The notes beneath the pieces were generated by a model that saw only the letters and a program-made list of their open reading frames with translations, did not search any database and was not told the DNA's origin. From positions 1 to 8,504 of the forward strand of contig JAHRAM010000153.1 of assembly GCA_020027305.1 (NCBI GenBank): a stretch of 8,504 nt of DNA. Reading direction: 5' to 3'. Of this stretch, positions 1 to 6,875 are shown in pieces. Position numbers and translations under genes: made by a program. The DNA comes from Acidimicrobiia bacterium. Its GTDB lineage: Bacteria; Actinomycetota; Acidimicrobiia; Acidimicrobiales; Hopanoidiivorantaceae. Each line of letters opens with the position of its first letter. Position 1 is the stretch's first letter.

Positions 1-163
1 AAAGACACAAAAACCGCCCCATCCAATCGAGGGTCTTTCAGGTCAGCGGTATATGTGGCACCTGCAGTCAAAAATTCTGGGTCTTCTTTGCGAAGCACCC
101 GTGTGCCACATATACCGCTGACCTGAAAGACCCTCGATTGGATGGGGCGGTTTTTGTGTCTTT
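1..163. repeat. Perfect 61-bp inverted repeat with 41-base spacer; probable fold-back artefact at contig end
   Basis: Bases 1-61 are the exact reverse complement of 103-163, and bases 62-102 form the spacer. The right arm lies inside the coxL-like coding sequence. The minus strand from 101 downward translates without a stop as RVLRKEDPEFLTAGATY, then TADLKDPRLDGAVFV. This is the expected N-terminal pattern of a molybdopterin-binding subunit (R-x-ED-x-x-FLT-x-G-x-Y-x-x-D-L), and it runs directly into the residues encoded on the plus strand from 105. The natural order is therefore reverse complement of 62-102 followed by 103 onward, and bases 1-102 are a flipped copy. The left arm reaches the first base of the window, as expected for a chimeric read or assembly fold-back. 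A real genomic inversion is possible but would break the gene. Confidence 0.93.
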
Positions 164-2366
164 TGTGCGTGCAACTATGGCAGCTGGCAAAATCACATCA
201 GTAGATACCAGCGAGGCCGAACAACTTGATGGCGTGTTGGCAGTTTATACTGCCAAAGATTTTGAAGGCATGCCGTCAGCCCCTGTTCCAGTTCCAATGT
301 TTCCTGCGCCGATGATGAGCCCTCCGTTGCTTGCAAAAGACGATGTGAAATTTATGGGAGAGCCTATAGTTGCGGTCGTAGCAGAAACTGCAGCCATTGC
401 AGCCGATGGCGCAGAGATGGTTTTTGTAGATTATGACCCTCGTGATGCTGTGGTTGACATTAAGAAGTCAGCCGCTGATGAAAATATTATGTATAGCGAT
501 TATGAAACTGTGATTGACCCAGAGTCTGGTGAAACTGCCCCCATAGCTTCAAATGTGGCGATGGATTTTGCGCTGATGGGAATGGTAACTGGCACAGCAG
601 AAGATATTTTCACAGATTGTGAAGCTGTGGCAGAAACCGAGTTGGTGAACCACAGGGTGGCACCCGCACCATTGGAAGGTCGTTCTGCGGCATGTTGCTG
701 GGAAGGCGACAAGCTCATCTTTTGGAACTCAAATCAAAGCGCACACGGGGCAATGAATTCTCTAATGCAAGTTCATGGGTTGGAAGCTGGTTCGGTTCAA
801 GTTATAACGCCTGATGTCGGCGGCGGATTTGGGCAAAAGATTAGCCCAACTCCAGAGGAGCTACTATTGCCTGAAATTTCTAAACGGCTCTCACGCCCAG
901 CACGTTGGACAGAAACCAGAACAGAAAATATGCTGGCAGCAGGTCATGGAAGGGCTCAACAACAAAAGCTCAAGATTGGCGGAACTAAAGATGGAAAGAT
1001 TCAGGCATATCAACTTGAAGTCATTGCTGATGCTGGGGCATATACAAACATGAATGCCTTTCTTCCATTTTTCACGCACCAGATGTCAAGCGGCACTTAT
1101 GCAATTGAGAAAATCCAAACTGGGGCAAAAACTGTTGTGACTAACACTGCCCCCACCGTGGCATATCGTGGAGCAGGCCGACCAGAAGCAACCCTTGCCA
1201 TTGAGCGGGCAATGGATTTGTTTGCCGCAGAAATCGGAATGGACCCAGCAGAAGTTAGACGTAAGAATTTAATCGGCAAAGATGCATTTCCATACACTAC
1301 GGCGGTTGGCACTGAATATGATTCTGGTGATTATGAACGGTCGCTAGATGAGGTGCTAAAAGCATCTGACTATGAAAAGCTGAGAAAAGAACAAGCTGCG
1401 CGCCGTGAATCTGGCGATGTAAAACAGCTTGGCATTGGCTTGGCTTGCTATGTGGAAGTAACTGCTGGCCCAGCGCCAGGCGGAAACGAATTTGCCCGTG
1501 TGGAAATCACGCCCGAAGGAAAAGCCAATGTTTATTCTGGGGCGCTTTCTCACGGCCAGAGCCACGCAACCACTTTTGCGATGTTAGCTTCTGACCAGTT
1601 AGGAATGCCGATGGAAGATATTGAACTCATCCAAGGCGACACTGACAAAGTTCCACAGGGAACAGGAACATTTGGTTCTCGCTCACTTCAAATCGGAGGC
1701 TCAGCAATTCATGAGGCCTCTGGCAAGGTAGCCGAACAGGCAAAAGAGTTGGCAGCAACATTGCTTGAGGCAAACAAAGACGACATCGTGGTAGAAGAAG
1801 GCAACTTCTTTGTGGCTGGCACGCCAGCAGTTTCAAAGTCGTGGGCAGAGGTGGCAGCCAGCGCCAAAGAACCGCTAACTGAAGATTCCGATTTCAACGC
1901 TAACTGTAGCTACCCCTATGGAACACATTTGGCACTCGTAGAAGTCGATACAGAAACTGGGCAGGTTGAACTGCTCCGCCTGATTAGCTGTGATGATTCT
2001 GGTGTGTTGCTAAACCCGATGATTGTTGAAGGGCAACGTCATGGCGGAAACGCCCAAGGCATCGCACAGGCATTGCTTGAAGAAGTTCACTATGACGAAA
2101 GCGGAACTATGTCGACATCTAATTTTGCCGACTATGAAATTATTTCAGCGGCTGAGCTTCCCAGCTTTGAGTTGGAAACCACCGAAGTTCCTAGCCCCAA
2201 CAATCCACTGGGAGCAAAAGGCATTGGTGAGTCGGGAGCTATTGGTTCTACGCCCGCCGTTCAAAATGCAGTTGTTGACGCGCTTAGCCATTTGGGAATC
2301 CGCCACATTGACATTCCTTGCACGCCAGAGCGAGTTTGGCAAGCCATTCAGGATGCAACTTCATAG
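103..2366 (+). CDS. CoxL-like (form II) xanthine dehydrogenase family molybdopterin-binding subunit, 5'-truncated
   Basis: This is the large, molybdenum-cofactor-binding subunit of a molybdenum hydroxylase of the CO dehydrogenase/xanthine dehydrogenase family. It normally works with an FAD subunit (CoxM) and a 2Fe-2S subunit (CoxS) in the cytoplasm. Residues are counted from the TTG at 138. GGGFGQK (228-234) is a cofactor-contact motif. AYRGAGR (342-348) is the active-site loop of form II enzymes; form I CO dehydrogenases carry AYxCSFR. GIGESG (695-700) holds the expected catalytic glutamate, E698. The C-terminus (HIDIPCTPERVWQAI) is intact. The TTG at 138 is not the true start: in-frame residues TYTADLKDPR precede it, and the flipped sequence at 1-102 supplies more N-terminus, leaving perhaps 10-20 residues missing. 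CO oxidation by form II enzymes is uncertain, so the substrate is open. No coxM or coxS follows; they may lie upstream. The stop (TAG) is 14 nt before the exporter ATPase start. Confidence 0.93.
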
Positions 2367-2380
2367 ATGGCGGCTGCTTG

Positions 2381-3391
2381 ATGGATAGTAAGCCCATTGA
2401 GGCCGAAGGGCTTGTAAAAAGATATGGCAAGCTGATAGCTGTAGACGGTATTGACCTAGAGCTTAGAAGCGGGGAGGTGTTTGGGTTTTTAGGGCCAAAC
2501 GGTGCTGGCAAAACAACCACGGTTAGAATGCTAACCACCTTGCTCAAGCCCACTGCTGGAACAGCAAAAGTGGCAGGCTATGACATCGTAAAAGAAGCCG
2601 ACCAAGTTCGGCGGCGAATTGGCGTGGCACTTCAAGAGGCATCGCTTGACCCACTAATGAAAGCAACCGAGTTGATGAGGCTACAGGCAGTTCTTCATGG
2701 AATGTCTAAATCTGTAGCCATTGAGCGAACCAAAGAGCTTTTAGAAAGGGTGGGCCTAACTGAGGCAGCACATCGACAAGTTAGAACATTTTCTGGGGGA
2801 ATGAAACGCCGATTAGATTTGGCGGTGTCGCTAGTTCATGAACCCGAAGTTTTGTTTTTGGATGAACCCACCACAGGGCTTGACCCCACCAGCCGCCTAA
2901 ACCTTTGGGAAGAAGTTCGCTCTCTAAACCGTGACAAAGGCACAACAATATTTTTGACCACTCAATATTTAGAAGAAGCCGATGAGTTGGCAGAGAGAAT
3001 TGCAATCATTGATGGCGGAAAGATTGTGCGAGAAGGCAACCCATCAAGTTTGAAGGCTCAAGTATCAGACCCCACGCTTAGGGTGGTAGTGGAAGAAGAG
3101 CTTCAGTTAAAAACTACAGAAATTCTAAAAGGCTTTGGAGAAATTCGCCCTAGTAAAGATGAAGTTATTGCTATTGGATTGGCAAACGGGGTAACAATGA
3201 TGGCAGAGGTTGTTAGGTCGCTAGATGATGCTGGCATTTCTGTCAAACGTCTTGAGTTGGATGAGCCTAGTTTAGATGATGTCTTTGCTGACGCCACTGG
3301 GTATCGTTTGGAAGGTGCAGAAGAAATCGCAGACGCACAAGAGGCAGCTGAAAAAGAGGCTGGCGTATTCGATGATGAATCAGAGAAGTGA
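2381..3391 (+). CDS. DrrA-type ABC exporter ATP-binding protein (336 aa)
   Basis: This is the ATPase of an ABC-2-type exporter, powering the two permeases that follow. It has a complete nucleotide-binding domain: Walker A GPNGAGKTT (38-46), Q-loop Gln85 (VALQEASLD), signature FSGGMKRR (137-144) and Walker B VLFLDEP (157-163) with Glu162. The switch region is TTQYLEEAD, with Gln195 where most ABC proteins have His; this is normal for the daunorubicin-resistance (DrrA) family. After about residue 225 comes the family's C-terminal domain, ending LDEPSLDDVFADATG, then a short acidic tail (EEIADAQEAAEKEAGVFDDESEK without key motifs). I chose ATG 2381 because the in-frame extension back to TTG 2318 lies inside the upstream gene and does not resemble the family. 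A weak GGCGG lies 7 nt upstream of the ATG. Its stop overlaps the next start. The substrate (lipid, drug, glycan or other) is not determinable. Confidence 0.93.
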   Translation: MDSKPIEAEGLVKRYGKLIAVDGIDLELRSGEVFGFLGPNGAGKTTTVRMLTTLLKPTAGTAKVAGYDIVKEADQVRRRIGVALQEASLDPLMKATELMRLQAVLHGMSKSVAIERTKELLERVGLTEAAHRQVRTFSGGMKRRLDLAVSLVHEPEVLFLDEPTTGLDPTSRLNLWEEVRSLNRDKGTTIFLTTQYLEEADELAERIAIIDGGKIVREGNPSSLKAQVSDPTLRVVVEEELQLKTTEILKGFGEIRPSKDEVIAIGLANGVTMMAEVVRSLDDAGISVKRLELDEPSLDDVFADATGYRLEGAEEIADAQEAAEKEAGVFDDESEK

Positions 3392-4170
3392 CAGCCAGAC
3401 AGACTTTAGCCCAAGCAGAAGAACTTTCTAGACGTTCTATAATAGCGCTTTTTCGCCAGCCCCAGAGTTGGATACCAGGGTTTTTCTTTCCAATCTTGTT
3501 GGCGCTGGTTTACACCTCACAATTTTCAGGCGCTACTAATTTGCCAGGTTTTGAACTAACCGACTCGTTTTTGAATTTCTTGCTTCCAGCATCGCTACTT
3601 CAGGGAATATCTTTTGGTGCAACTATTGGGGCAAGCGACCTAGCGGTCGATATTGAGCAAGGGTTTTTTGACCGCCTGCTAGTGTCGCCAGCAAATCGGC
3701 TGGTTATTTTATTGGGGCGAATGGCAGGCACAATGACTTGGGCGACCATTCAATGTTGTTCGCTCACGCTTATATTTATTGCTCTGGGCGTTCGTATTCA
3801 TGGAGGCTCACTTGCTTTTTTCACAATCTTGCTTGTCGGGGTGTTGCTCAGCTTATTTTTGGGAAGTTTTGCAATGGGGTTGGCGTTAGCGACTGGTTCA
3901 GAAGAAGTCGTACAGTCGCTCTTTCCGCTCATCTTTGCTTTCTTGTTTTTGAGCTCGGCATTTTTTCCGACTGAAGCAATGACTGGTTGGTATCGCCAGC
4001 TTGCAGAACTTAACCCTATAACTTATATCATCGACCCGCTCAGGCGGATGGTGCTTAGTGATTTCAATTGGGGCGATGCTGGGCAAGCCATTTCAGTGGT
4101 GCTTTTGTTGGCGACCCTTGGTATAGCTTTTTCACTTTATCGGCTCCGCAAAAAATTGGCAAAGACATAA
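3388..4170 (+). CDS. ABC-2 type (DrrB-like) exporter permease, first of two (260 aa)
   Basis: This is an integral membrane subunit of an ABC-2 exporter, about 260 aa as usual for DrrB-like permeases, with roughly six hydrophobic segments. An N-terminal cytoplasmic stretch (RSIIALFRQPQSWIPG) precedes the first membrane segment. The central motif DIEQGFFDRLLVSPANR is the conserved cytoplasmic coupling region of ABC-2 permeases. The late motif SSAFFPTEAM, then LAELNPITYIIDPLR before the last segment, is also typical. The start is GTG 3388, inside a 4-nt GTGA overlap with the ATPase stop, indicating translational coupling; no strong ribosome binding site is visible. It probably forms a heterodimer with the next gene product. 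The family call is solid but the transported substrate is unknown. Confidence 0.92.
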   Translation: MTARQTLAQAEELSRRSIIALFRQPQSWIPGFFFPILLALVYTSQFSGATNLPGFELTDSFLNFLLPASLLQGISFGATIGASDLAVDIEQGFFDRLLVSPANRLVILLGRMAGTMTWATIQCCSLTLIFIALGVRIHGGSLAFFTILLVGVLLSLFLGSFAMGLALATGSEEVVQSLFPLIFAFLFLSSAFFPTEAMTGWYRQLAELNPITYIIDPLRRMVLSDFNWGDAGQAISVVLLLATLGIAFSLYRLRKKLAKT

Positions 4171-4177
4171 GAATGAA

Positions 4178-4960
4178 ATGATACTAACTATTGCTCATAA
4201 CGTTATATTTCCGATTAGTGTTATCGTCAAGCGGGGTTGGATTCGCATGGTGCGCCGATATGCAAATATGTTTCCGCTTGTGGTCATGCCTTTGTTTTTT
4301 CTGATTGCGTTTGCTGGGTCGTTCAGTGGGCTAGGAAGATTGGAAGGATTTGGAACTGACAACGTGATTGACTGGATGCTGCCATGGGCTGCCCTTCAAG
4401 GCTGTGCCTTTGCTGGGATTGGAACTGGCGCTTTCACAGCAGAAGACTTAGAAGGCGGGTTCTATGACCGATTGTTTTTGGCGCCTATTACAAGGCCAGT
4501 TCTTTTGGCTGGCTTGCTGGCATTTGCTGGAGCTAGGTCGTTGATTCCGCTCACTTTAGTTTCAATTGTGGCAAAGTTTTTGGGGGCGAGCTATCCGACT
4601 GGGGTTGCTGGCGTTGGAATGCTTTATATCGCTGGGGTTTCAATCGCCTTTATTATGGCACTTTTGAGTTTGGCGTTGGTTTATCATTTCAAAGTTCAGC
4701 GCATATTGGCGCTTGGGCAAATCGTGATTTTTGTAGCGCTCTTTTTATCAATCGGGCAAGCTCCTATTCGCTTTATGCAAGGGTGGCTCCCATATGTAGC
4801 AAGGGTCAACCCTTTCACTAATATAATTCGATTCGCTCGGCAAGGGCTTATCGGCGACATCACATGGGCAGATACTTGGCCAGGGCTACTCGCTATTTCT
4901 GGGCTGGTGTTGAGCTTTGGGTTTTTTGCCTTACGAAACTTGTTCCGCTATAACAGGTGA
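4178..4960 (+). CDS. ABC-2 type exporter permease, second of two (260 aa)
   Basis: This is a second, diverged ABC-2 membrane subunit. It has the same length as its upstream neighbour and the same architecture: a basic N-terminal segment (VKRGWIRMVRRYANMFP), about six membrane segments, the coupling motif DLEGGFYDRLFLAPITRP, and a pre-terminal VARVNPFTNIIRFARQG matching the ELNPITYIIDPLR of the first permease. The pair are evident paralogues from an old duplication and likely assemble with the 2381-3391 ATPase as a heterodimeric exporter. ATG 4178 lies 7 nt after the previous stop. An earlier out-of-frame ATG at 4173 meets TGA after two codons and is not a start. This is the last gene of the plus-strand cluster, followed by a weak hairpin and a convergent operon. 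Confidence 0.92.
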   Translation: MILTIAHNVIFPISVIVKRGWIRMVRRYANMFPLVVMPLFFLIAFAGSFSGLGRLEGFGTDNVIDWMLPWAALQGCAFAGIGTGAFTAEDLEGGFYDRLFLAPITRPVLLAGLLAFAGARSLIPLTLVSIVAKFLGASYPTGVAGVGMLYIAGVSIAFIMALLSLALVYHFKVQRILALGQIVIFVALFLSIGQAPIRFMQGWLPYVARVNPFTNIIRFARQGLIGDITWADTWPGLLAISGLVLSFGFFALRNLFRYNR

Positions 4961-5005
4961 ACCCAATTTTTTGGTAGTCGTGAAACCTGCTCTCTATTGA
5001 GTTGC

Positions 5006-5027
5006 CTGAATAGTTGTTTCAGTTTTT
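5006..5027 (+). terminator. Weak candidate rho-independent terminator after the exporter operon
   Basis: A 5-bp stem, CTGAA (5006-5010) with TTCAG (5018-5022) and a 7-nt loop, is followed immediately by five T residues (5023-5027). It sits in the 70-bp gap between convergent coding regions, where a terminator is expected. The stem is short and AU-rich, so strength is doubtful. The same bases could instead pair in a longer-range way (TGAAAC 4981-4986 with GTTTCA 5016-5021). Confidence 0.35.
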
Positions 5028-5030
5028 CTC

Positions 5031-5912
5031 TCACGACAAATTTAGAATTCTCACACCATCTTTATTTGTTCCATTTTTACTTGCTGTGTTTTCACCTTCT
5101 TCATCTACTTGGTATTCGTAATGTTCTTTTAGGGCAACTTTATTTATTGTGAGACGTTCATGTCTTGTAATAATTTTGGCCGCACTTGATAGTTGGATTA
5201 ACTCACTAACCAATTCTATTGCCTCCATATCTAGCGAATTAAAAGGTTCATCTAGAAGCAAAATTTGTGGTTCTATTATTAAGGCTCTTGCCACAGACAC
5301 TTTTTGTGCTTGCCCCCTTGATAATTCTTTAGGAGATTTTTTAAGCATTGACCCAAGCCCAAGTTGTGTAAGAATTTCACTAGCCTTTTCCATTGCCATT
5401 TTGCTCTTTTCTTTTTTGGTGATTTTTTGTTTATCTGCTTTTTGAACAATCCCAAATGCCACATTTTTTTGAAGGTTCATAAATGAAAACAAGTTTGGCT
5501 CAGAAAATACTATTCCCATATCTCTGAATTCTGGCCCAATAAACACTTTGTCGTTTTTGCTATCAAGCAGCTCGACAGTGTCATTTAATTTATTGTCATT
5601 TAATTTGTTTGAAAAATAAAGTACTCCTTCACGAAGTGGAAGCAGCCCTATAAGAGTTTTGAGAAGGGTGGTTTTCCCAGAGCCATTTCTGCCTTTTATA
5701 ATTAGGGTTTCGCCCCTTGTTCTTCTTTCGCCATTTTCTTTTTGTTCTACCCCATTTTTTGAGGGGTCATTACCTGCTGGCGTATTTAGTATTTTGAGCT
5801 CAAAAGCAACCTTTTTTTGAAAGTCGGAAATTTTGATAGTTCCATCCAAGCAAAGAAAGGTAGGAGTTTCGTTGCTAGAGCTATCATTAAAACCAGAACA
5901 ATCGCTTTTCAT
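5031..5912 (-). CDS. modC: Molybdate ABC transporter ATP-binding protein, ModC-like, atypical (293 aa)
   Basis: This is the cytoplasmic ATPase of the molybdate importer, identified mainly by its place after modA and modB. Walker A is GRNGSGKTT (74-82), Walker B ILLLDEP (217-223) with Glu222, and the switch histidine is His251 (TRHE). Several features are odd. The Q-loop reads GIVFSEPNLF, with Ser137 where Gln is expected. The signature is LSRGQ (197-201) instead of LSGGQ. Walker A starts some 35 residues later than usual because of a polar N-terminus and a hydrophilic insert around 47-66. A repeated KLNDN/KLNDT lies at 103-112. At 293 aa the protein ends soon after the ATPase domain, so the C-terminal molybdate-binding (TOBE/Mop) domain of full-length ModC (about 350 aa) is absent. 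ATG 5912 was chosen; GGTGAT lies 12 nt upstream, a weak, distant ribosome binding site. The gene is AT-rich. A 90-nt gap separates it from modB. Confidence 0.82.
   Translation of the reverse strand: MKSDCSGFNDSSSNETPTFLCLDGTIKISDFQKKVAFELKILNTPAGNDPSKNGVEQKENGERRTRGETLIIKGRNGSGKTTLLKTLIGLLPLREGVLYFSNKLNDNKLNDTVELLDSKNDKVFIGPEFRDMGIVFSEPNLFSFMNLQKNVAFGIVQKADKQKITKKEKSKMAMEKASEILTQLGLGSMLKKSPKELSRGQAQKVSVARALIIEPQILLLDEPFNSLDMEAIELVSELIQLSSAAKIITRHERLTINKVALKEHYEYQVDEEGENTASKNGTNKDGVRILNLS
5579..5608. repeat. Tandem 15-bp duplication inside modC
   Basis: Two adjacent 15-base units (5579-5593 and 5594-5608) are identical at 14 of 15 positions; the plus-strand unit is TGTCATTTAATTTAT, then the same with GT at the end. 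The unit length is a multiple of three, so the reading frame is kept, and the product carries KLNDN followed by KLNDT in a surface-type loop of ModC. This looks like a recent in-frame slippage duplication. Confidence 0.85.
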
Positions 5913-6002
5913 TTTTCATTTTTTATCACCGTAAGTTTCTTATTATTTTATTTTGCTGAGGTTGGGTATGTCGGATAATTAATTTGATATGCTTTTTATT
6001 TG

Positions 6003-6866
6003 CTATCGTTTTGTGGAATTAACAAGTGCAGGCACCCATCGGTTGTGAAGAAGCACCAAAATAATGGCAGCAAGCAGAAGCAAAATCAAGCTAACAGCAA
6101 GGGCTTCATTTGACTTTCCCGACTCTAGAGATTCAAATATAGCTAGTGGAAGGGTTTGTGTTCTGCCTGACAGGTTTCCAGCAAATGTTATTGTGGCGCC
6201 AAACTCTCCAAGCGATCTGGCAAAGCTCAGCAACAACCCAGAAAGCACGCCTGGCAAGATTTGTGGAAATATTATTCTAAAAAATAACCCACTTCCACGG
6301 GCGCCAAAAGCTCGTGCGGTTTCTTCAAGTTCTGGTTTGGTTCCTTGTAGGACAGTCTCAGTGCTAAGCACAAAAAATGGAAGTGCAACAAACACTGAAG
6401 CAAGCACTGCTGAAGCTGTCGTGAAGGGAAGGCTAATGTCAAACCATTTATAAAGCCACTGCCCGATGAGGCCGTTTCTGCCGAAAGCAAATAGCAGGGC
6501 GATGCCGCCAACCACGGGGGGCAAAACAAGGGGCAGAAGCACTAGCCCTCTTATGATTATTTGTAGCCACCTAAAATTGTTTGACTTTTCAGCTCGGTTC
6601 ATCAGCACAGCTAATGGCATTCCTAGGATGCCAGCAATTATTGCAGCTAGCACGCTCACGATGAGTGAAAGTTGAAGGGCATCTAGTGAGGTGTCGTTTG
6701 TTACGAAGTTGAATAATTTGCTCCACGGGATGTTCCACAGTAGCCCCAAAAATGTAAGGGCGATAAATAGAACTGCTAGCCCAGCAGGGATTAAAAATAT
6801 CAGCTGTAAGGGCTGTCTGGTTTCAAGGCGATTTTTTCGCTGAAAAGGTTTTGAGAATCTAGGCAT
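6003..6866 (-). CDS. modB: Molybdate ABC transporter permease ModB (287 aa)
   Basis: This is the membrane subunit of the molybdate importer. It has a basic N-terminus, a first membrane segment at about 21-43, and further hydrophobic segments at about 65-90, 103-128, 150-168, 203-216 and 258-273. LPLVLPPVVGGIALL (111-125) is the segment conserved in ModB/CysT-type permeases. The coupling (EAA) loop is ETARAFGARGSGLFFRIIFP (182-201), followed by the strongly conserved RSLGEFGATITFAGN (217-231) and GRTQTLPLAIF. Length and motifs are complete and normal for ModB. CysT/W sulfate permeases are the main alternative, but the ModA partner and single permease favour molybdate (or tungstate). ATG 6866 lies 9 nt after the modA stop with no clear ribosome binding site, suggesting coupled translation. 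Base composition is less AT-rich than in modA or modC. Confidence 0.93.
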   Translation of the reverse strand: MPRFSKPFQRKNRLETRQPLQLIFLIPAGLAVLFIALTFLGLLWNIPWSKLFNFVTNDTSLDALQLSLIVSVLAAIIAGILGMPLAVLMNRAEKSNNFRWLQIIIRGLVLLPLVLPPVVGGIALLFAFGRNGLIGQWLYKWFDISLPFTTASAVLASVFVALPFFVLSTETVLQGTKPELEETARAFGARGSGLFFRIIFPQILPGVLSGLLLSFARSLGEFGATITFAGNLSGRTQTLPLAIFESLESGKSNEALAVSLILLLLAAIILVLLHNRWVPALVNSTKR

Positions 6867-6875
6867 TATTTTGAG

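Noticed and set aside
138..140. TTG as the true start of the CoxL-like gene
   Set aside because: Conserved family residues (TYTADLKDPR) lie in frame upstream of it, and more N-terminus is present in flipped form at 1-102.
1..163. The 61-bp inverted repeat as an insertion-sequence end, phage attachment site or regulatory RNA hairpin
   Set aside because: Both arms and the spacer encode consecutive parts of one CoxL-like protein when read on the minus strand, so a flipped copy of the gene explains it fully.
814..1053. Small plus-strand open frame inside coxL, and similar short frames on either strand within coxL, the exporter genes and modBC
   Set aside because: All overlap well-supported genes in other frames, lack ribosome binding sites and show no family resemblance.
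2318..2380. Extended N-terminus for the exporter ATPase from TTG 2318
   Set aside because: The extension overlaps the coxL 3' end in another frame and its residues do not resemble the family; ATG 2381 gives a normal DrrA-like start.
5913..6002. Possible small gene or internal promoter in the modB-modC gap
   Set aside because: The 90 bases are AT-rich with no convincing open frame, hairpin or promoter pair; only the weak GGTGAT before modC stands out.
6003..6866. Sulfate permease (CysT/CysW) as the identity of the minus-strand permease
   Set aside because: There is one permease rather than two, and the binding protein encoded just upstream matches ModA rather than a sulfate-binding protein.
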